Source: a virus. From it: DNA of 30,579 nucleotides. The stretch covers positions 1 to 30,579 of the IMG/VR virus record IMGVR_UViG_3300011010_000060; one strand, written 5' to 3'. Each line of letters starts with the position of its first letter. The first letter of the stretch is position 1. Positions 1 to 7,743 of this stretch are shown here, in pieces. Below the pieces are notes generated by a model, which saw nothing but the letters and a program-made list of their open reading frames with translations, was not told the DNA's origin and searched no databases. Position numbers and translations under genes: made by a program.

Positions 1-1109
1 ATCCAAGAATCATCCAAGATGACAAGTTCCAAAAGTTAGTCAAGTCAATTAAGGAATTCCCTGAGATGTTAAACATCAGACCAATCGTGGTCAATGCGGA
101 TATGGTTGTACTTGGTGGGAATATGCGACTAAAGGCTTGTAAGGAAGCAGGACTGAAAGAGGTAGCAATAATCAAGGCAGAAGACCTGACAGAGGACCAA
201 CAGAAGCAGTTTATCATAAAAGATAATGTCGGGTTCGGTGAATGGGATTGGGAAGACCTTGCAAATAATTGGGATGCTGAACAGTTGACAGATTGGGGGT
301 TAGATATTCCCGACTTTAAACCTGAGGTCCTTGAAGCAGAAGAAGATGAGTTTGAAGTACCTGATGGTGGGATTGATACCGATATCGTTCTTGGGGATTT
401 ATTTGATATAGGTGAGCATCGTTTGCTTTGTGGGGATTCAACAGATAGCGACCAAGTTTCAAAGTTGATGAATGGACAGAAGGCAGATATGGTATTTACT
501 GACCCTCCTTATGGTATTAGTGTAGTTAAAAATGATATGGTAGGTGCAGACTTTGGTGTAGCAAAGAAAGGTAAATATAAACCTATTGCAAACGATGAAA
601 CAAAAGATGTTGCACAAGAGTTCTATCAGACTTGCATAAGTTTAGAAATGAAAGATTTTATTATTTGGGGAGGTAATTACTTTACCGACTTTTTACCATT
701 CAGTGATGGTTGGTTGATTTGGAATAAAAGAGCAGGAACAGACATAAGAAACACTTTTGCAGATGGTGAAATGGCATGGTGCAGTTTTCATACACCCATA
801 AGAATTTATGACCAATTATGGAATGGAATGATTAGAGAAGGTGAAAAAGAAAAAAGGGTACACCCTACTCAAAAACCTATCAGAATGCTTGGTGAGATTA
901 TAGAAGACCATGTTAAAGGAAATATCATTTATGATGGTTTCTTGGGTAGCGGTTCAACAATGGTAGCAAGTCACCAAAAGCAAAAGGTCTGCTTTGGAAT
1001 AGAGATGTCGCCTGATTACTGCCAAGTCATAGTGGACAGGATGGTTAAACTTGACCCAACTTTGGAAGTTAAAAGAAATGGTAAAAAATATATCAAAACA
1101 TCGGAATAA
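1..1109 (+). CDS. ParB-like domain fused to N4/N6 DNA methyltransferase (5' partial)
   Basis: Reading frame is already open at base 3, and the 21 residues before the first ATG (66) continue a ParB-like nuclease fold, so the true start lies left of the window. Counting from the ATG at 66, residues 1-40 carry the ParB-type GNMRLKACKEAG motif. A SAM-dependent amino-methyltransferase follows: DPPY catalytic motif at 146-149, HPTQKP at 266-271 and the SAM-binding FLGSGS motif at 292-297. The DPPY-first order with the recognition region between is that of the beta class. It probably methylates adenine or N4-cytosine in phage DNA, either against host restriction or to mark DNA for packaging; the latter is inference from its place directly before the terminase genes. 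The ParB part may bind DNA or be a degenerate nuclease. The methyltransferase call is firm; the target sequence is unknown. Confidence 0.9.
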   Translation, partial: PRIIQDDKFQKLVKSIKEFPEMLNIRPIVVNADMVVLGGNMRLKACKEAGLKEVAIIKAEDLTEDQQKQFIIKDNVGFGEWDWEDLANNWDAEQLTDWGLDIPDFKPEVLEAEEDEFEVPDGGIDTDIVLGDLFDIGEHRLLCGDSTDSDQVSKLMNGQKADMVFTDPPYGISVVKNDMVGADFGVAKKGKYKPIANDETKDVAQEFYQTCISLEMKDFIIWGGNYFTDFLPFSDGWLIWNKRAGTDIRNTFADGEMAWCSFHTPIRIYDQLWNGMIREGEKEKRVHPTQKPIRMLGEIIEDHVKGNIIYDGFLGSGSTMVASHQKQKVCFGIEMSPDYCQVIVDRMVKLDPTLEVKRNGKKYIKTSE

Positions 1110-1116
1110 CATCGGA

Positions 1117-1497
1117 ATGGCAAAGCAGATAAAACAAGAACACGGAGGCAGTTTGACAAGACCTGAGAAGGGTGAAACAATGAATCCAAACGGCAGACCG
1201 AGAAAATATGTATCACTTCTCAAAGAGCAGGGGTACAAACTGGCGGAGGTTAACGATTGCATCCAAGCAATTATGTCTATGGATATGCAGGAACTCAAAT
1301 CGGTATGGGATAACCCGAAAGCAACTGTACTGGAGAAGACCATTGCAGGGGCATTGAGGAAATCATTAGAGAAGGGTAGTCTTTATTCCATTGATACCTT
1401 ACTGACAAGGGTGTACGGCAAACCAAAGGAAACGGCACACATAACCAATGATGGGAAGATTGAGGTCATATTTACTAAGGGCAAAACGATTCTATGA
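1117..1497 (+). CDS. Putative small terminase subunit
   Basis: A 126-residue protein starting at the ATG 7 bases after the methyltransferase stop. An in-frame ATG at 1180 has a better purine-rich leader (AGAAGGG) and is the alternative start; a longer form from 1051 would overlap the methyltransferase. From the ATG at 1180 it begins with NPNGRPRKY, an AT-hook-like GRPR core often seen at the start of phage small-terminase-like proteins, followed by a mostly helical region ending in TRVYGKPKE. It overlaps terL by 4 bases (ATGA). Small terminase subunits bind the packaging site and hand DNA to the large subunit. The call rests mainly on position, size and the basic N-terminus; the helix-turn-helix expected of TerS is not obvious by eye. 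Confidence 0.6.
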   Translation: MAKQIKQEHGGSLTRPEKGETMNPNGRPRKYVSLLKEQGYKLAEVNDCIQAIMSMDMQELKSVWDNPKATVLEKTIAGALRKSLEKGSLYSIDTLLTRVYGKPKETAHITNDGKIEVIFTKGKTIL

Positions 1498-2651
1498 TAA
1501 TTGAACTACCTGAAGCACATAAGAACCAAGAGATCATTATTGAATCCCCTGCAAGGTTTAGGGTGGTGATGTGTGGCAGGAGGTTTGGCAAGTCAGAACT
1601 CTCACAGGTAGAGATTATAAAGAATGCCATTGTGGGGCAAACTGTTGCCTATATTACCCCGACTTATAACCTTGCCAAGACTTTCTTTGACAAGTTAGCA
1701 AAAGCAGTGCCATTCGCCTCTAATCGGTCCGACCTTACTCTTGAGTTCCCAAATGGGGGTTCGGTTCAATTCTTTACGGGGGAACGCTTAGACAACCTGC
1801 GAGGCAGGAAGTTCCACCTGGTAGTGATTGATGAGGCAAGTTTCATACCTGATCTTGAAGGCGGTTGGTTAAACTCAATCAGACCTACCCTAACGGATTA
1901 CAAGGGAAGGGCATTGTTTCTCTCAACTCCAAAGGGTAAGAATTACTTTTACTCATTGTTTATGAAAGGGAACGGAGGGGAGGAAGATTGGCAAAGTTTC
2001 AAGTTCAGCACGTATGACAATCCGTACATAGATAAGTCAGAGGTTGATAGTGCAAGGATGCAACTGCCCGAGGTAGTCTTTGAGCAGGAGTATATGGCGA
2101 ACCCTGCTGAGAATGCTGCCAATCCTTTCGGGTCTGCTTACATTCGCCAGTGCATCTTCCCGATGTCTACCAATCAAGTCGCTTGTTATGGCATTGACCT
2201 TGCCAAGTCTGTTGACTGGACTGTGGTGATAGGTTTAGATAAGAACGGGTCTGTATGCCATTACGAACGATTCCAAAGGGATTGGAGGCAGACAAAGGAG
2301 TATATCATCAACTTACCCAAAGCACCCATCTTGATGGATAGCACGGGGGTAGGAGATCCAATCTTTGAAGATATGCAACGTGAAGGGTTAAATGTTCAAG
2401 GGTACAAGTTTAGCAGTACATCAAAGCAGATGCTTATGGAGGGTCTTGCTTCTGCCATTCACCAAAGGAAGATCACATACCCCCCAGGTCCCATTGTGGA
2501 TGAACTTGAAATCTTTGAGTACCAGTATACCTCATTCGGGGTAAAGTATTCAGCACCTCAAGGATTCCACGATGATTGCGTGGTTAGTCTGTCCCTTGCT
2601 TGGCAACACCTCCAAAAGAATGTGGGGAGTGGGAGATATTCCTTTGCGTAA
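1494..2651 (+). CDS. terL: Terminase large subunit (packaging ATPase/nuclease)
   Basis: A 385-residue two-domain packaging motor. The ATPase half shows a Walker A-type GRRFGKS at residues 28-34, Walker B VVIDEAS with D113/E114, and a coupling motif FLSTPKG near 142-148. The nuclease half has the RNase-H-like acidic residues: D235 in YGIDLAK, D282 in LMDST, and D360/D361 in FHDDCVVSLSLAW. All catalytic positions are present and the length is at the short end for the family, so it looks complete. It works at the portal vertex, pumping DNA into the prohead and cutting concatemers. It starts at an ATGA overlap with the preceding gene, implying translational coupling. The next gene is 422 noncoding bases away, and the portal is about 11 kb downstream, an uncommon separation. 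Confidence 0.96.
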   Translation: MIIELPEAHKNQEIIIESPARFRVVMCGRRFGKSELSQVEIIKNAIVGQTVAYITPTYNLAKTFFDKLAKAVPFASNRSDLTLEFPNGGSVQFFTGERLDNLRGRKFHLVVIDEASFIPDLEGGWLNSIRPTLTDYKGRALFLSTPKGKNYFYSLFMKGNGGEEDWQSFKFSTYDNPYIDKSEVDSARMQLPEVVFEQEYMANPAENAANPFGSAYIRQCIFPMSTNQVACYGIDLAKSVDWTVVIGLDKNGSVCHYERFQRDWRQTKEYIINLPKAPILMDSTGVGDPIFEDMQREGLNVQGYKFSSTSKQMLMEGLASAIHQRKITYPPGPIVDELEIFEYQYTSFGVKYSAPQGFHDDCVVSLSLAWQHLQKNVGSGRYSFA

Positions 2652-2673
2652 AAATAAATATTTGCTAAAAAAG

Positions 2674-2702
2674 TTAGTTTATTGAAATATTGTTTATATT
2701 TG
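2674..2702 (+). promoter_or_regulatory. Putative Bacteroidota-type promoter after terL
   Basis: TATATTTG at 2695-2702 matches the -7 consensus TAnnTTTG of Bacteroidota primary-sigma promoters. The -33 element is weak (TTAG at 2674-2677, 17-base spacer). Transcription would start near 2709, just ahead of the hairpin series at 2714-2805, in the only long gene-free stretch of the window. It would drive the tail/head operon through a structured leader, or make a short RNA ending at 2805. Confidence 0.5.
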
Positions 2703-2713
2703 CTAAGTCAATC

Positions 2714-2799
2714 CGAATTGATATTCGCAGTATTTATTCGGGTTTGATTTAAGCAACCCGCTTACGTTAAACCCATACAACTGCGAAATGTGTGGGTTT
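2714..2799 (+). ncRNA. Structured leader RNA with competing hairpins and loop pairing
   Basis: Three hairpins in series: CGAAT/ATTCG at 2714-2718 and 2723-2727; CGGGTT/AACCCG at 2739-2744 and 2755-2760; and an 11-pair stem (one G-U) at 2769-2779 with 2789-2799. The 9-base loop of the third contains ACTGCGAA (2780-2787), an exact complement of TTCGCAGT at 2724-2731, which would form a pseudoknot and break hairpin 1. Also, GGGTTT at 2740-2745 can pair with AAACCC at 2769-2774, destroying both hairpin 2 and the terminator stem. Mutually exclusive pairings ahead of a T-run are the architecture of attenuators and riboswitches. It matches no RNA class I recognise. The pairings are visible; regulation or an independent small RNA is inference. 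Confidence 0.5.
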
Positions 2800-2805
2800 T
2801 CTTTT
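2769..2805 (+). terminator. Intrinsic terminator, possibly conditional
   Basis: An 11-pair stem (AAACCCATACA with TGTGTGGGTTT, one G-U pair), 9-base loop, then a T-rich run TTTTCTTTT that starts inside the stem at 2797 and ends at 2805. It could stop read-through from terL or end a short transcript from 2709. Its left arm can alternatively pair with 2740-2745. Confidence 0.65.
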
Positions 2806-2922
2806 GCCCATACTTGAATAATGCAAGTAGACCACTACCTCTCAAAGTTCTGAAATCAAGGAGTTTAAATCTGTTAAATGAAAAGAAGGATGTAACTTTT
2901 TCCCTTTTCAGCCGACTAACCC

Positions 2923-2946
2923 GATTACCTATGTGACGGAGTAGAT
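2923..2946 (+). repeat. Left copy of nested direct repeat pair
   Basis: GATTACCT (2923-2930) followed by GGAGTAGAT (2938-2946). The same two words occur in reversed order on the other side of the stem-loop, at 3020-3039. Confidence 0.5.
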
Positions 2947-3019
2947 GGTCAGTGGTTGCTTACTCTTGGGGGAGGGGGGCAACTTCTGTCCTGACCAACT
3001 TCCCTCATAACCTTGTTCG

Positions 3020-3039
3020 GGAGTAGATTAAGATTACCT
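3020..3039 (+). repeat. Right copy of nested direct repeat pair
   Basis: GGAGTAGAT (3020-3028) then GATTACCT (3032-3039), both in the same orientation as at 2923-2946. A third GATTACCT lies at 13306-13313, 11 bases before the ATG at 13325. Confidence 0.5.
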
Positions 3040-3073
3040 TATACACTTAACCACATTTAAACTATTTAACATT

Positions 3074-3751
3074 ATGAATTGGTCCAATGTAACAGTATTC
3101 CAATACCAGCAGATTAATGAACTCTATGCTAATAGCAAGGAACTTACCGACCTTGATATATCTGTAAAGGTTGCCTCAATACTTACTAACCAAACGGAGA
3201 ATCAGATTGATTCATTACCCGTTAAGGAACTTGCACCATTGCTTGAGTCTATCTCATTCATCAACGATGAGATTAAACCCGAAGCGGTCAAGGTGCTAAA
3301 GATTAACGGCAAGAGGTATAAGTGCGTTTACGATGTGCGGAATATCCCTGCATCCAGGTATATTGAATCAAAGCACTTCAGTAGTGATGTGATGGGTAAC
3401 TTGCACAAGATTATGGCGTGTATGGTCATTCCCCAAAGGAGAGGGTGGTTTGGATGGGTTAATGCTAAGTACGATGCAGGTAAGAATAGTGATTACTCAC
3501 AAGATATGCTTGAAGCAGCTATCGTTTCCGTTCTTGGTTCGGTGGATTTTTTTTATCAAGTATACAAGATTTGGATAAAGAATTCAAGGGATTATATGGT
3601 CCAACAGATGATGGAGCAGGGAGTGGAGAGGATGAAGGCGGAAGAAGTGCATCAGGTTTTATGTTCCATTATGGATGGATATACCAAACCAAACTGGTTG
3701 CCGACTTTGAAAGAATCACACTTGACGAAGCATTTAACTTACCTGTCTTGA
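3074..3751 (+). CDS. Tail assembly chaperone, zero-frame product
   Basis: A 225-residue protein, first gene of the tail/head operon, starting at an ATG in an AT-rich leader. Residues 1-70 (start MNWSNVTVFQYQQINELY) and a following NGKRYKCVYDV segment resemble the chaperones that Bacteroidota phages encode upstream of their tape measure. Such proteins (like lambda gpG) coat the tape measure during tail assembly and are usually absent from the virion. The frame crosses T8 at 3547-3554, where a -1 shift would join it to a second open frame. The zero-frame tail (about 65 residues after the slip site) is helical and polar and could itself be functional. The function call is from pattern memory plus the frameshift architecture; a generic tail protein is the alternative. 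Confidence 0.7.
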   Translation: MNWSNVTVFQYQQINELYANSKELTDLDISVKVASILTNQTENQIDSLPVKELAPLLESISFINDEIKPEAVKVLKINGKRYKCVYDVRNIPASRYIESKHFSSDVMGNLHKIMACMVIPQRRGWFGWVNAKYDAGKNSDYSQDMLEAAIVSVLGSVDFFYQVYKIWIKNSRDYMVQQMMEQGVERMKAEEVHQVLCSIMDGYTKPNWLPTLKESHLTKHLTYLS

Positions 3752-3834
3752 ACTTTCTCAATGACCTTGCCTACCTTAAAGCAAAGATGGAACACGATAA
3801 CGAATTAATAAGGAAGAGTTATGGCAAAAGTTAA
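3074..3834 (+). CDS. Tail assembly chaperone, -1 frameshift fusion product
   Basis: Reading 160 codons of the zero frame to 3553 and then the -1 frame from 3553 to the stop at 3832-3834 gives a fusion of about 253 residues, equivalent to lambda gpGT. The downstream part has an acidic, Gly-rich linker (GAGSGEDEGG) and then a domain with TKLVADFERITLDEAFNLPV and FLNDLAYLKAK, which looks like a genuine conserved fold and has no start codon of its own except TTG. In gpGT systems the extension recruits major tail protein to the tape measure. The end overlaps the next gene by 14 bases. If the eight-T run is an error, this is simply one continuous gene. Confidence 0.6.
3547..3553 (+). other. Probable -1 ribosomal frameshift site (T TTT TTT)
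   Basis: In the zero frame the codons are GAT TTT TTT TAT (3545-3556), giving the slippery heptamer T TTT TTT. Slipping back one base after 3553 gives TTA TCA and a frame open to 3834. No clear stimulatory stem-loop follows. An eight-T run is also a place for sequencing error, but the overlap with another plausible frame favours a programmed shift. Confidence 0.6.
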
Positions 3835-4513
3835 CTTTGATTTACTTATAGATGATGCAGCGATAGCATCGGAGGCAGGTAAAAAGTCAGACTATGCCTC
3901 AGTTGGAGAGTTGCCATTCGTTGAGCAGACCATCATTAATTATGCTGCAAAGTTTATTATCCAGGTACAGAAGAACTTAATTAAGGCAAACAAGACTGAC
4001 ACGGGCAGACTTGAAACGGATATTCAAGAAGGTTCACTTATCAAAGAGGGAGGGTCTTACTCAATTGATGTAGGTTATCCTGCATCTTCCGAAGGTGCGA
4101 GATACTATGACTTTGTTAATAAAGGTGTTAAAGGTTTTAAGTCAGGTACACCGAACTCCCCATATAAGTTTAGATCAGCGTTCCCATCTATGAATGGACC
4201 AATGGTTAACGCCATCCAAAAGTGGGTTAAGCGTAACGCACTTGCTCAGAGGAAGGAAACACAGAAGTTCAACCTTTCGGGTTTACAGAAGAAGAGAAAA
4301 GCGGTTTCAGAATTAAACACTGGCAGGACCACTGCCTACCTCATAGCACGGAAGATAAAACAAAGGGGATTACCCAAGACAGGATTCTTTGACAATGCCA
4401 TAGACCAGGTGTTCAATGAGCAATTTTATAGCAAGATGGCAAAAGCGGTGGGGGGAGATGTGAGGGTATACATAAAACAAGCGACTTCGCTAATTAACGA
4501 TGAGAACAAGTAA
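3821..4513 (+). CDS. HK97 gp10-like tail/neck protein
   Basis: A 230-residue protein whose ATG lies inside the end of the frameshifted reading frame. The centre has YYDFVNKGVKG followed by SPYKFRSAFPSMNGPM, and the C-terminal third has ARKIKQRGLPKTGFFDNAIDQVF. This arrangement (residual Phe/Tyr 'YYDFV...G' plus a late 'TGFFDNAI' helix) is the usual look of HK97 gp10-type neck or tail-completion proteins, which join head to tail. No signal peptide or membrane segment is present. The position inside the tail block suits a tail-completion role. The family assignment is by eye and moderate; a minor tail protein is the alternative. Confidence 0.55.
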   Translation: MAKVNFDLLIDDAAIASEAGKKSDYASVGELPFVEQTIINYAAKFIIQVQKNLIKANKTDTGRLETDIQEGSLIKEGGSYSIDVGYPASSEGARYYDFVNKGVKGFKSGTPNSPYKFRSAFPSMNGPMVNAIQKWVKRNALAQRKETQKFNLSGLQKKRKAVSELNTGRTTAYLIARKIKQRGLPKTGFFDNAIDQVFNEQFYSKMAKAVGGDVRVYIKQATSLINDENK

Positions 4514-4515
4514 CT

Positions 4516-5703
4516 ATGGCAATAACAGTAAATAGCATCCCCGAACAATACGCATCCCTTCACGATGACCTTTGGTTTGTAGCGACAAGCACCAACGTAG
4601 CATCAACAAACTTTAAGTATGTGTTTGACATCTACGTTGATTCGGTATTGATAGCAAGAATTAAGCAGTTCCCCGATGTAACAAGCAACAAGGGGATATT
4701 CAACGCAGGGAATATAATGCGTAACTATGCTCAATCCTATTTTATCCCCAATGCATTTCAGAACTTATTTAGCGGTTCAAATGATAATATTTATAAAGAA
4801 TATACCATCAAATATGGCGAAGAGTACGGAGGGGTAACGTACACAAACTTAGTTACTCAGACCTATGTAGCATTCAACTTTTATTATCCCGACTTTTACA
4901 ATCCTGCCCAATCTCCGACCTATTATAAGTCATACATTAATAAATGGTTGACCAATAGGGATTTAAGTAATGTTGAATGTGCATTTACGGACAAGTTGCA
5001 CATTGGGTATATGAATGCGAGTGGGGTAACTACAAACCTATCTCCATCACTACAACTCTACAACGAGAACGGGAGTACAAGCGGAAGTGCATTAACTACG
5101 GGAACTGATCCACAAAATACCTTTAGTTTGCTTGATATCTCCCCAAGTGGTATCAATGATTGGTATGGTTCAAATGTCATAACATCAAGCACCTATGCTT
5201 ACGGAATCAAGTTGTATAATGGTACTGCATTCGGTCCTGAGGCAAAGGTGAAACTTGTTTGCAACTTTAATTATACACCCGTTGCCTTGCACTTCCTAAA
5301 TCAATTAGGAGGGTATGATACAATGCATTTCCGACTTGTCAATAAAGAATCAAGGAACACAGAATCAAAGCAATACGAAGGAAACAAATGGAGGTACAAC
5401 TCCACTGCGGTTGCAATGCGGTCCTATGATGACTACCTCCGAATCAACCCAGGTGCGACAAAGTATGTGGTTGAGCATAGCACCCTTTACAAACTGCGAA
5501 GTAATTACTTAAATGTTACCGATTATAATTGGTTAGCGGAGTTAATCCAATCACCCGAAGTCTACTTTGAGCAAGGGGGTTACTACTATCCCGTGGTAAC
5601 GATGACGAGTAACTGGGAAGAGAAGAAAAGGATAGCAGATAAGATGTTCAACCTTGAACTTGATGTGCAGATAGCGAACAAAAAATATAGTCAATTCCGA
5701 TGA
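4516..5703 (+). CDS. Tail/baseplate structural protein
   Basis: A 395-residue protein starting 2 bases after the previous stop. It is rich in Tyr, Asn, Ser and Thr with alternating hydrophobics, the composition of a beta-rich virion protein, and has no signal peptide, membrane helix or catalytic motif. It lies between the gp10-like protein and a 680-residue protein with which it overlaps by 4 bases (ATGA), so the two are probably translated together and belong to one substructure. Similar pairs precede the tape measure in Bacteroidota phages and are generally annotated as virion or baseplate proteins. A distal-tail (Dit-like) role is possible but not shown by any motif. Confidence 0.6.
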   Translation: MAITVNSIPEQYASLHDDLWFVATSTNVASTNFKYVFDIYVDSVLIARIKQFPDVTSNKGIFNAGNIMRNYAQSYFIPNAFQNLFSGSNDNIYKEYTIKYGEEYGGVTYTNLVTQTYVAFNFYYPDFYNPAQSPTYYKSYINKWLTNRDLSNVECAFTDKLHIGYMNASGVTTNLSPSLQLYNENGSTSGSALTTGTDPQNTFSLLDISPSGINDWYGSNVITSSTYAYGIKLYNGTAFGPEAKVKLVCNFNYTPVALHFLNQLGGYDTMHFRLVNKESRNTESKQYEGNKWRYNSTAVAMRSYDDYLRINPGATKYVVEHSTLYKLRSNYLNVTDYNWLAELIQSPEVYFEQGGYYYPVVTMTSNWEEKKRIADKMFNLELDVQIANKKYSQFR

Positions 5704-7742
5704 GGACTGAGATATACATAGACAACTACCAACTTGATCTGACAAAGGATATCTCCGCAGAGTTTACCTATGCGATAGATGAAATACAAGACTTTGCAAC
5801 AAGGAACACATCATTTAGTAAAACTATAATCCTACCTGGCAATGATACAAATAATAAGTTATTCGGTAATATATTCGACTTCGGGATATCTAACCAAGAT
5901 AATCCAGCAGAACCCAACGTGGGTTACAACTTCAATGCTACCAAGTCAGTACCATGTATCATCTTGGTAGATAAGATACAAATCTTTAAGGGCGTTCTTA
6001 GGATGCTTGAGATATTGATTGATGGCAAGAGCATTGAGTATGAGGTCTGTGTGTTCGGAGAGTTAGGTGGATTTATCAATGCACTTGGAAACAAAAAGTT
6101 AGAAGATATAGACTTTGGGATAGCGGACCAAACGTGGAACGCAGCAACCATTGCAACGAGTTGGGATAACATAAGCGGAACGGGGGTTTACTATCCTCTC
6201 ATTGATAATGGCGGTGTATCGGTTACTCCTGGGGGAAGTTACAAAGTAGACTTTTCTTTTGATGCCTTTAGACCTGCTTTGTTTGTCAAGCAATACCTTA
6301 CCAAGATACTTGATAATTCGGGTTATACTTATGAGTTCCCTTTGCTAAGTACGGCATTGATGAATCGGTTAGTAATACCGAACAATCAAAAGACATTAAC
6401 AAAAAATGGTACAACTCAATTCATAGCAACTCCAAACAATGTTAACTACCCGATAGCATCAAAGGTTGCCTTTACTGCAACACAACTTGGACCATTTCTT
6501 GTTAATGTTGCAAATAATACGTTTACCTACAATAGTGCAACCACTACAACAATCAACTTGCAAGTAGTTGTAAGCGGTGCAATCATTGACCCGAACACTA
6601 CTTTCTTTAATATTGCATTGAGAAAAAACGGAGTAGACATTTCCTCGCAAGGGTATGTTCCAAACACATTTGACTACATATTCACTGCCGATTTGTCTGC
6701 AAACAATATCTCTGTAACGAATACGGACTTCTTTGATATTTTTGTGATATCGGATGCAGGTAGTGGATTCGGTTATGACATAACTGGAGATACAATATTG
6801 GTGGGTACGGATGTTATTAGTCAAGTTGATGTCAGTTACGGAGATACTATAATTGTAAATGATACAATACCGAAAGGAGTTTTCCAAAAGGATTTCTTTG
6901 CATCCATTGTCAAGATGTTTAACCTTTATGTGTATGAGGATAAGTTAGTTGAGAAAAAACTAATTATAAAACCATTCATTGACTTTTACGATGGAACAAG
7001 GGTAGATTTTACAGATAAAGTTGACAGAGGAAGTGTGATAAGGTTAAAACCAATGTCAGAGTTTACTGCACGTTATTATGATTATAAGTACAAGCAGGAC
7101 AATGATTTTTTTGCAGAAAACTACCGAAAGAAGTATAATGAAGGGTATGGTGATTTTATCTATGATAGCGAGAATGAATTTGTTAAGGAAGTAGATGCAA
7201 CCGAATTAATCTTTGCAGGTACAGTCATAACCCAATACACGGGAACTGATAAGATATATTCATCAATTTACAAGAAGTCCAATGCCAATGCCTCTGAGGA
7301 TAAGATGGATTCCGTTATAAGGATTCTACAAGCAAAAAAGGTAACGGGTATGGCATCTTGGAAACTTAAACATACATCAGGGCATGATACATACACGGCA
7401 TACGGATATGCTGGACACGTTAATGACCCAATAAATCCAACGGATGATATTAATTGGGGCGCACCTAAGCAGTTGTTTTTCACTACCTCATCGTACACGG
7501 CAGCAAACTTGTTCAATGGTTATTGGTCCGAGTATATTGCAGAGATAACGGATAAGGATAGCAAATTACTGACCTGCTCATTGAAGTTGAATGAGATTGA
7601 TATCTATAACCTTGATTTTAGCAAACTAATTTATATTGATGGTTCACTTTGGCGGTTAAATAAAGTCATTGATTATAACCCGATGGACTTTAACGTGACT
7701 AAAGTGGAACTACTTAAAGTAATTGAATTAACATACGTTTAA
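5700..7742 (+). CDS. Large tail tip/baseplate protein
   Basis: A 680-residue protein, overlapping the previous gene by 4 bases and ending one base before the tape-measure ATG. The N-terminus (IYIDNYQLDLTKDISAEFTY, then RNTSFSKTIILPGN) is one I associate with conserved tail proteins of Bacteroidota phages. A middle region (about 230-380) is Thr/Asn-rich and Ig-like in look; the C-terminal part has aromatic-rich strands. By size, composition and neighbourhood it is a candidate for the tail-associated hub (Tal/gp27-like), but there is no lysozyme, peptidase or other enzyme motif. Function beyond tail structural protein is inference. Confidence 0.6.
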   Translation: MRTEIYIDNYQLDLTKDISAEFTYAIDEIQDFATRNTSFSKTIILPGNDTNNKLFGNIFDFGISNQDNPAEPNVGYNFNATKSVPCIILVDKIQIFKGVLRMLEILIDGKSIEYEVCVFGELGGFINALGNKKLEDIDFGIADQTWNAATIATSWDNISGTGVYYPLIDNGGVSVTPGGSYKVDFSFDAFRPALFVKQYLTKILDNSGYTYEFPLLSTALMNRLVIPNNQKTLTKNGTTQFIATPNNVNYPIASKVAFTATQLGPFLVNVANNTFTYNSATTTTINLQVVVSGAIIDPNTTFFNIALRKNGVDISSQGYVPNTFDYIFTADLSANNISVTNTDFFDIFVISDAGSGFGYDITGDTILVGTDVISQVDVSYGDTIIVNDTIPKGVFQKDFFASIVKMFNLYVYEDKLVEKKLIIKPFIDFYDGTRVDFTDKVDRGSVIRLKPMSEFTARYYDYKYKQDNDFFAENYRKKYNEGYGDFIYDSENEFVKEVDATELIFAGTVITQYTGTDKIYSSIYKKSNANASEDKMDSVIRILQAKKVTGMASWKLKHTSGHDTYTAYGYAGHVNDPINPTDDINWGAPKQLFFTTSSYTAANLFNGYWSEYIAEITDKDSKLLTCSLKLNEIDIYNLDFSKLIYIDGSLWRLNKVIDYNPMDFNVTKVELLKVIELTYV

Positions 7743-7743
7743 T

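Larger units (their letters stand above)
2806..3073 (+). other. Noncoding region with G-rich stem-loop and flanking repeats
   Basis: No credible gene on either strand. It holds a small hairpin (TACTTG/CAAGTA, 2811-2829) and a larger stem-loop at 2946-2997: outer stem TGGTCAG/CTGACCA (2946-2952, 2991-2997), inner stem GTTGC/GCAAC (2955-2959, 2979-2983), with a purine-rich loop containing GGGGGAGGGGG. Flanking it in nested order are repeats GATTACCT and GGAGTAGAT. Only peptides of 10 and 21 codons can be read, at 2821 and 2945. It may be a long 5' leader of the tail operon, or a protein-binding site such as a packaging site; the sequence does not decide. Confidence 0.45.

Noticed and set aside
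954-1343. Long open frames on the minus strand, for example here and at 8058-8522 and 10632-11003
   Set aside because: They lie wholly opposite well-supported + strand genes, have Ser/Leu/Cys-rich shadow composition, and no leaders or family likeness.
2966-2980. G-rich run (GGGGGAGGGGGG) as a G-quadruplex
   Set aside because: Only two G-runs are present and part of the run is taken by the GTTGC/GCAAC stem; four runs are not available.
2806-3073. Possible tRNA in the gene-free region
   Set aside because: Stem-loops do not form a cloverleaf, and no T-arm GGTTCRA motif or matching acceptor stem is present. No tRNA was seen elsewhere.
3074-3834. Reading the chaperone as a pseudogene with a simple frameshift
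   Set aside because: The shift is exactly at a correctly phased slippery heptamer in a gene family that uses such shifts; sequencing error remains open and is noted in the features.
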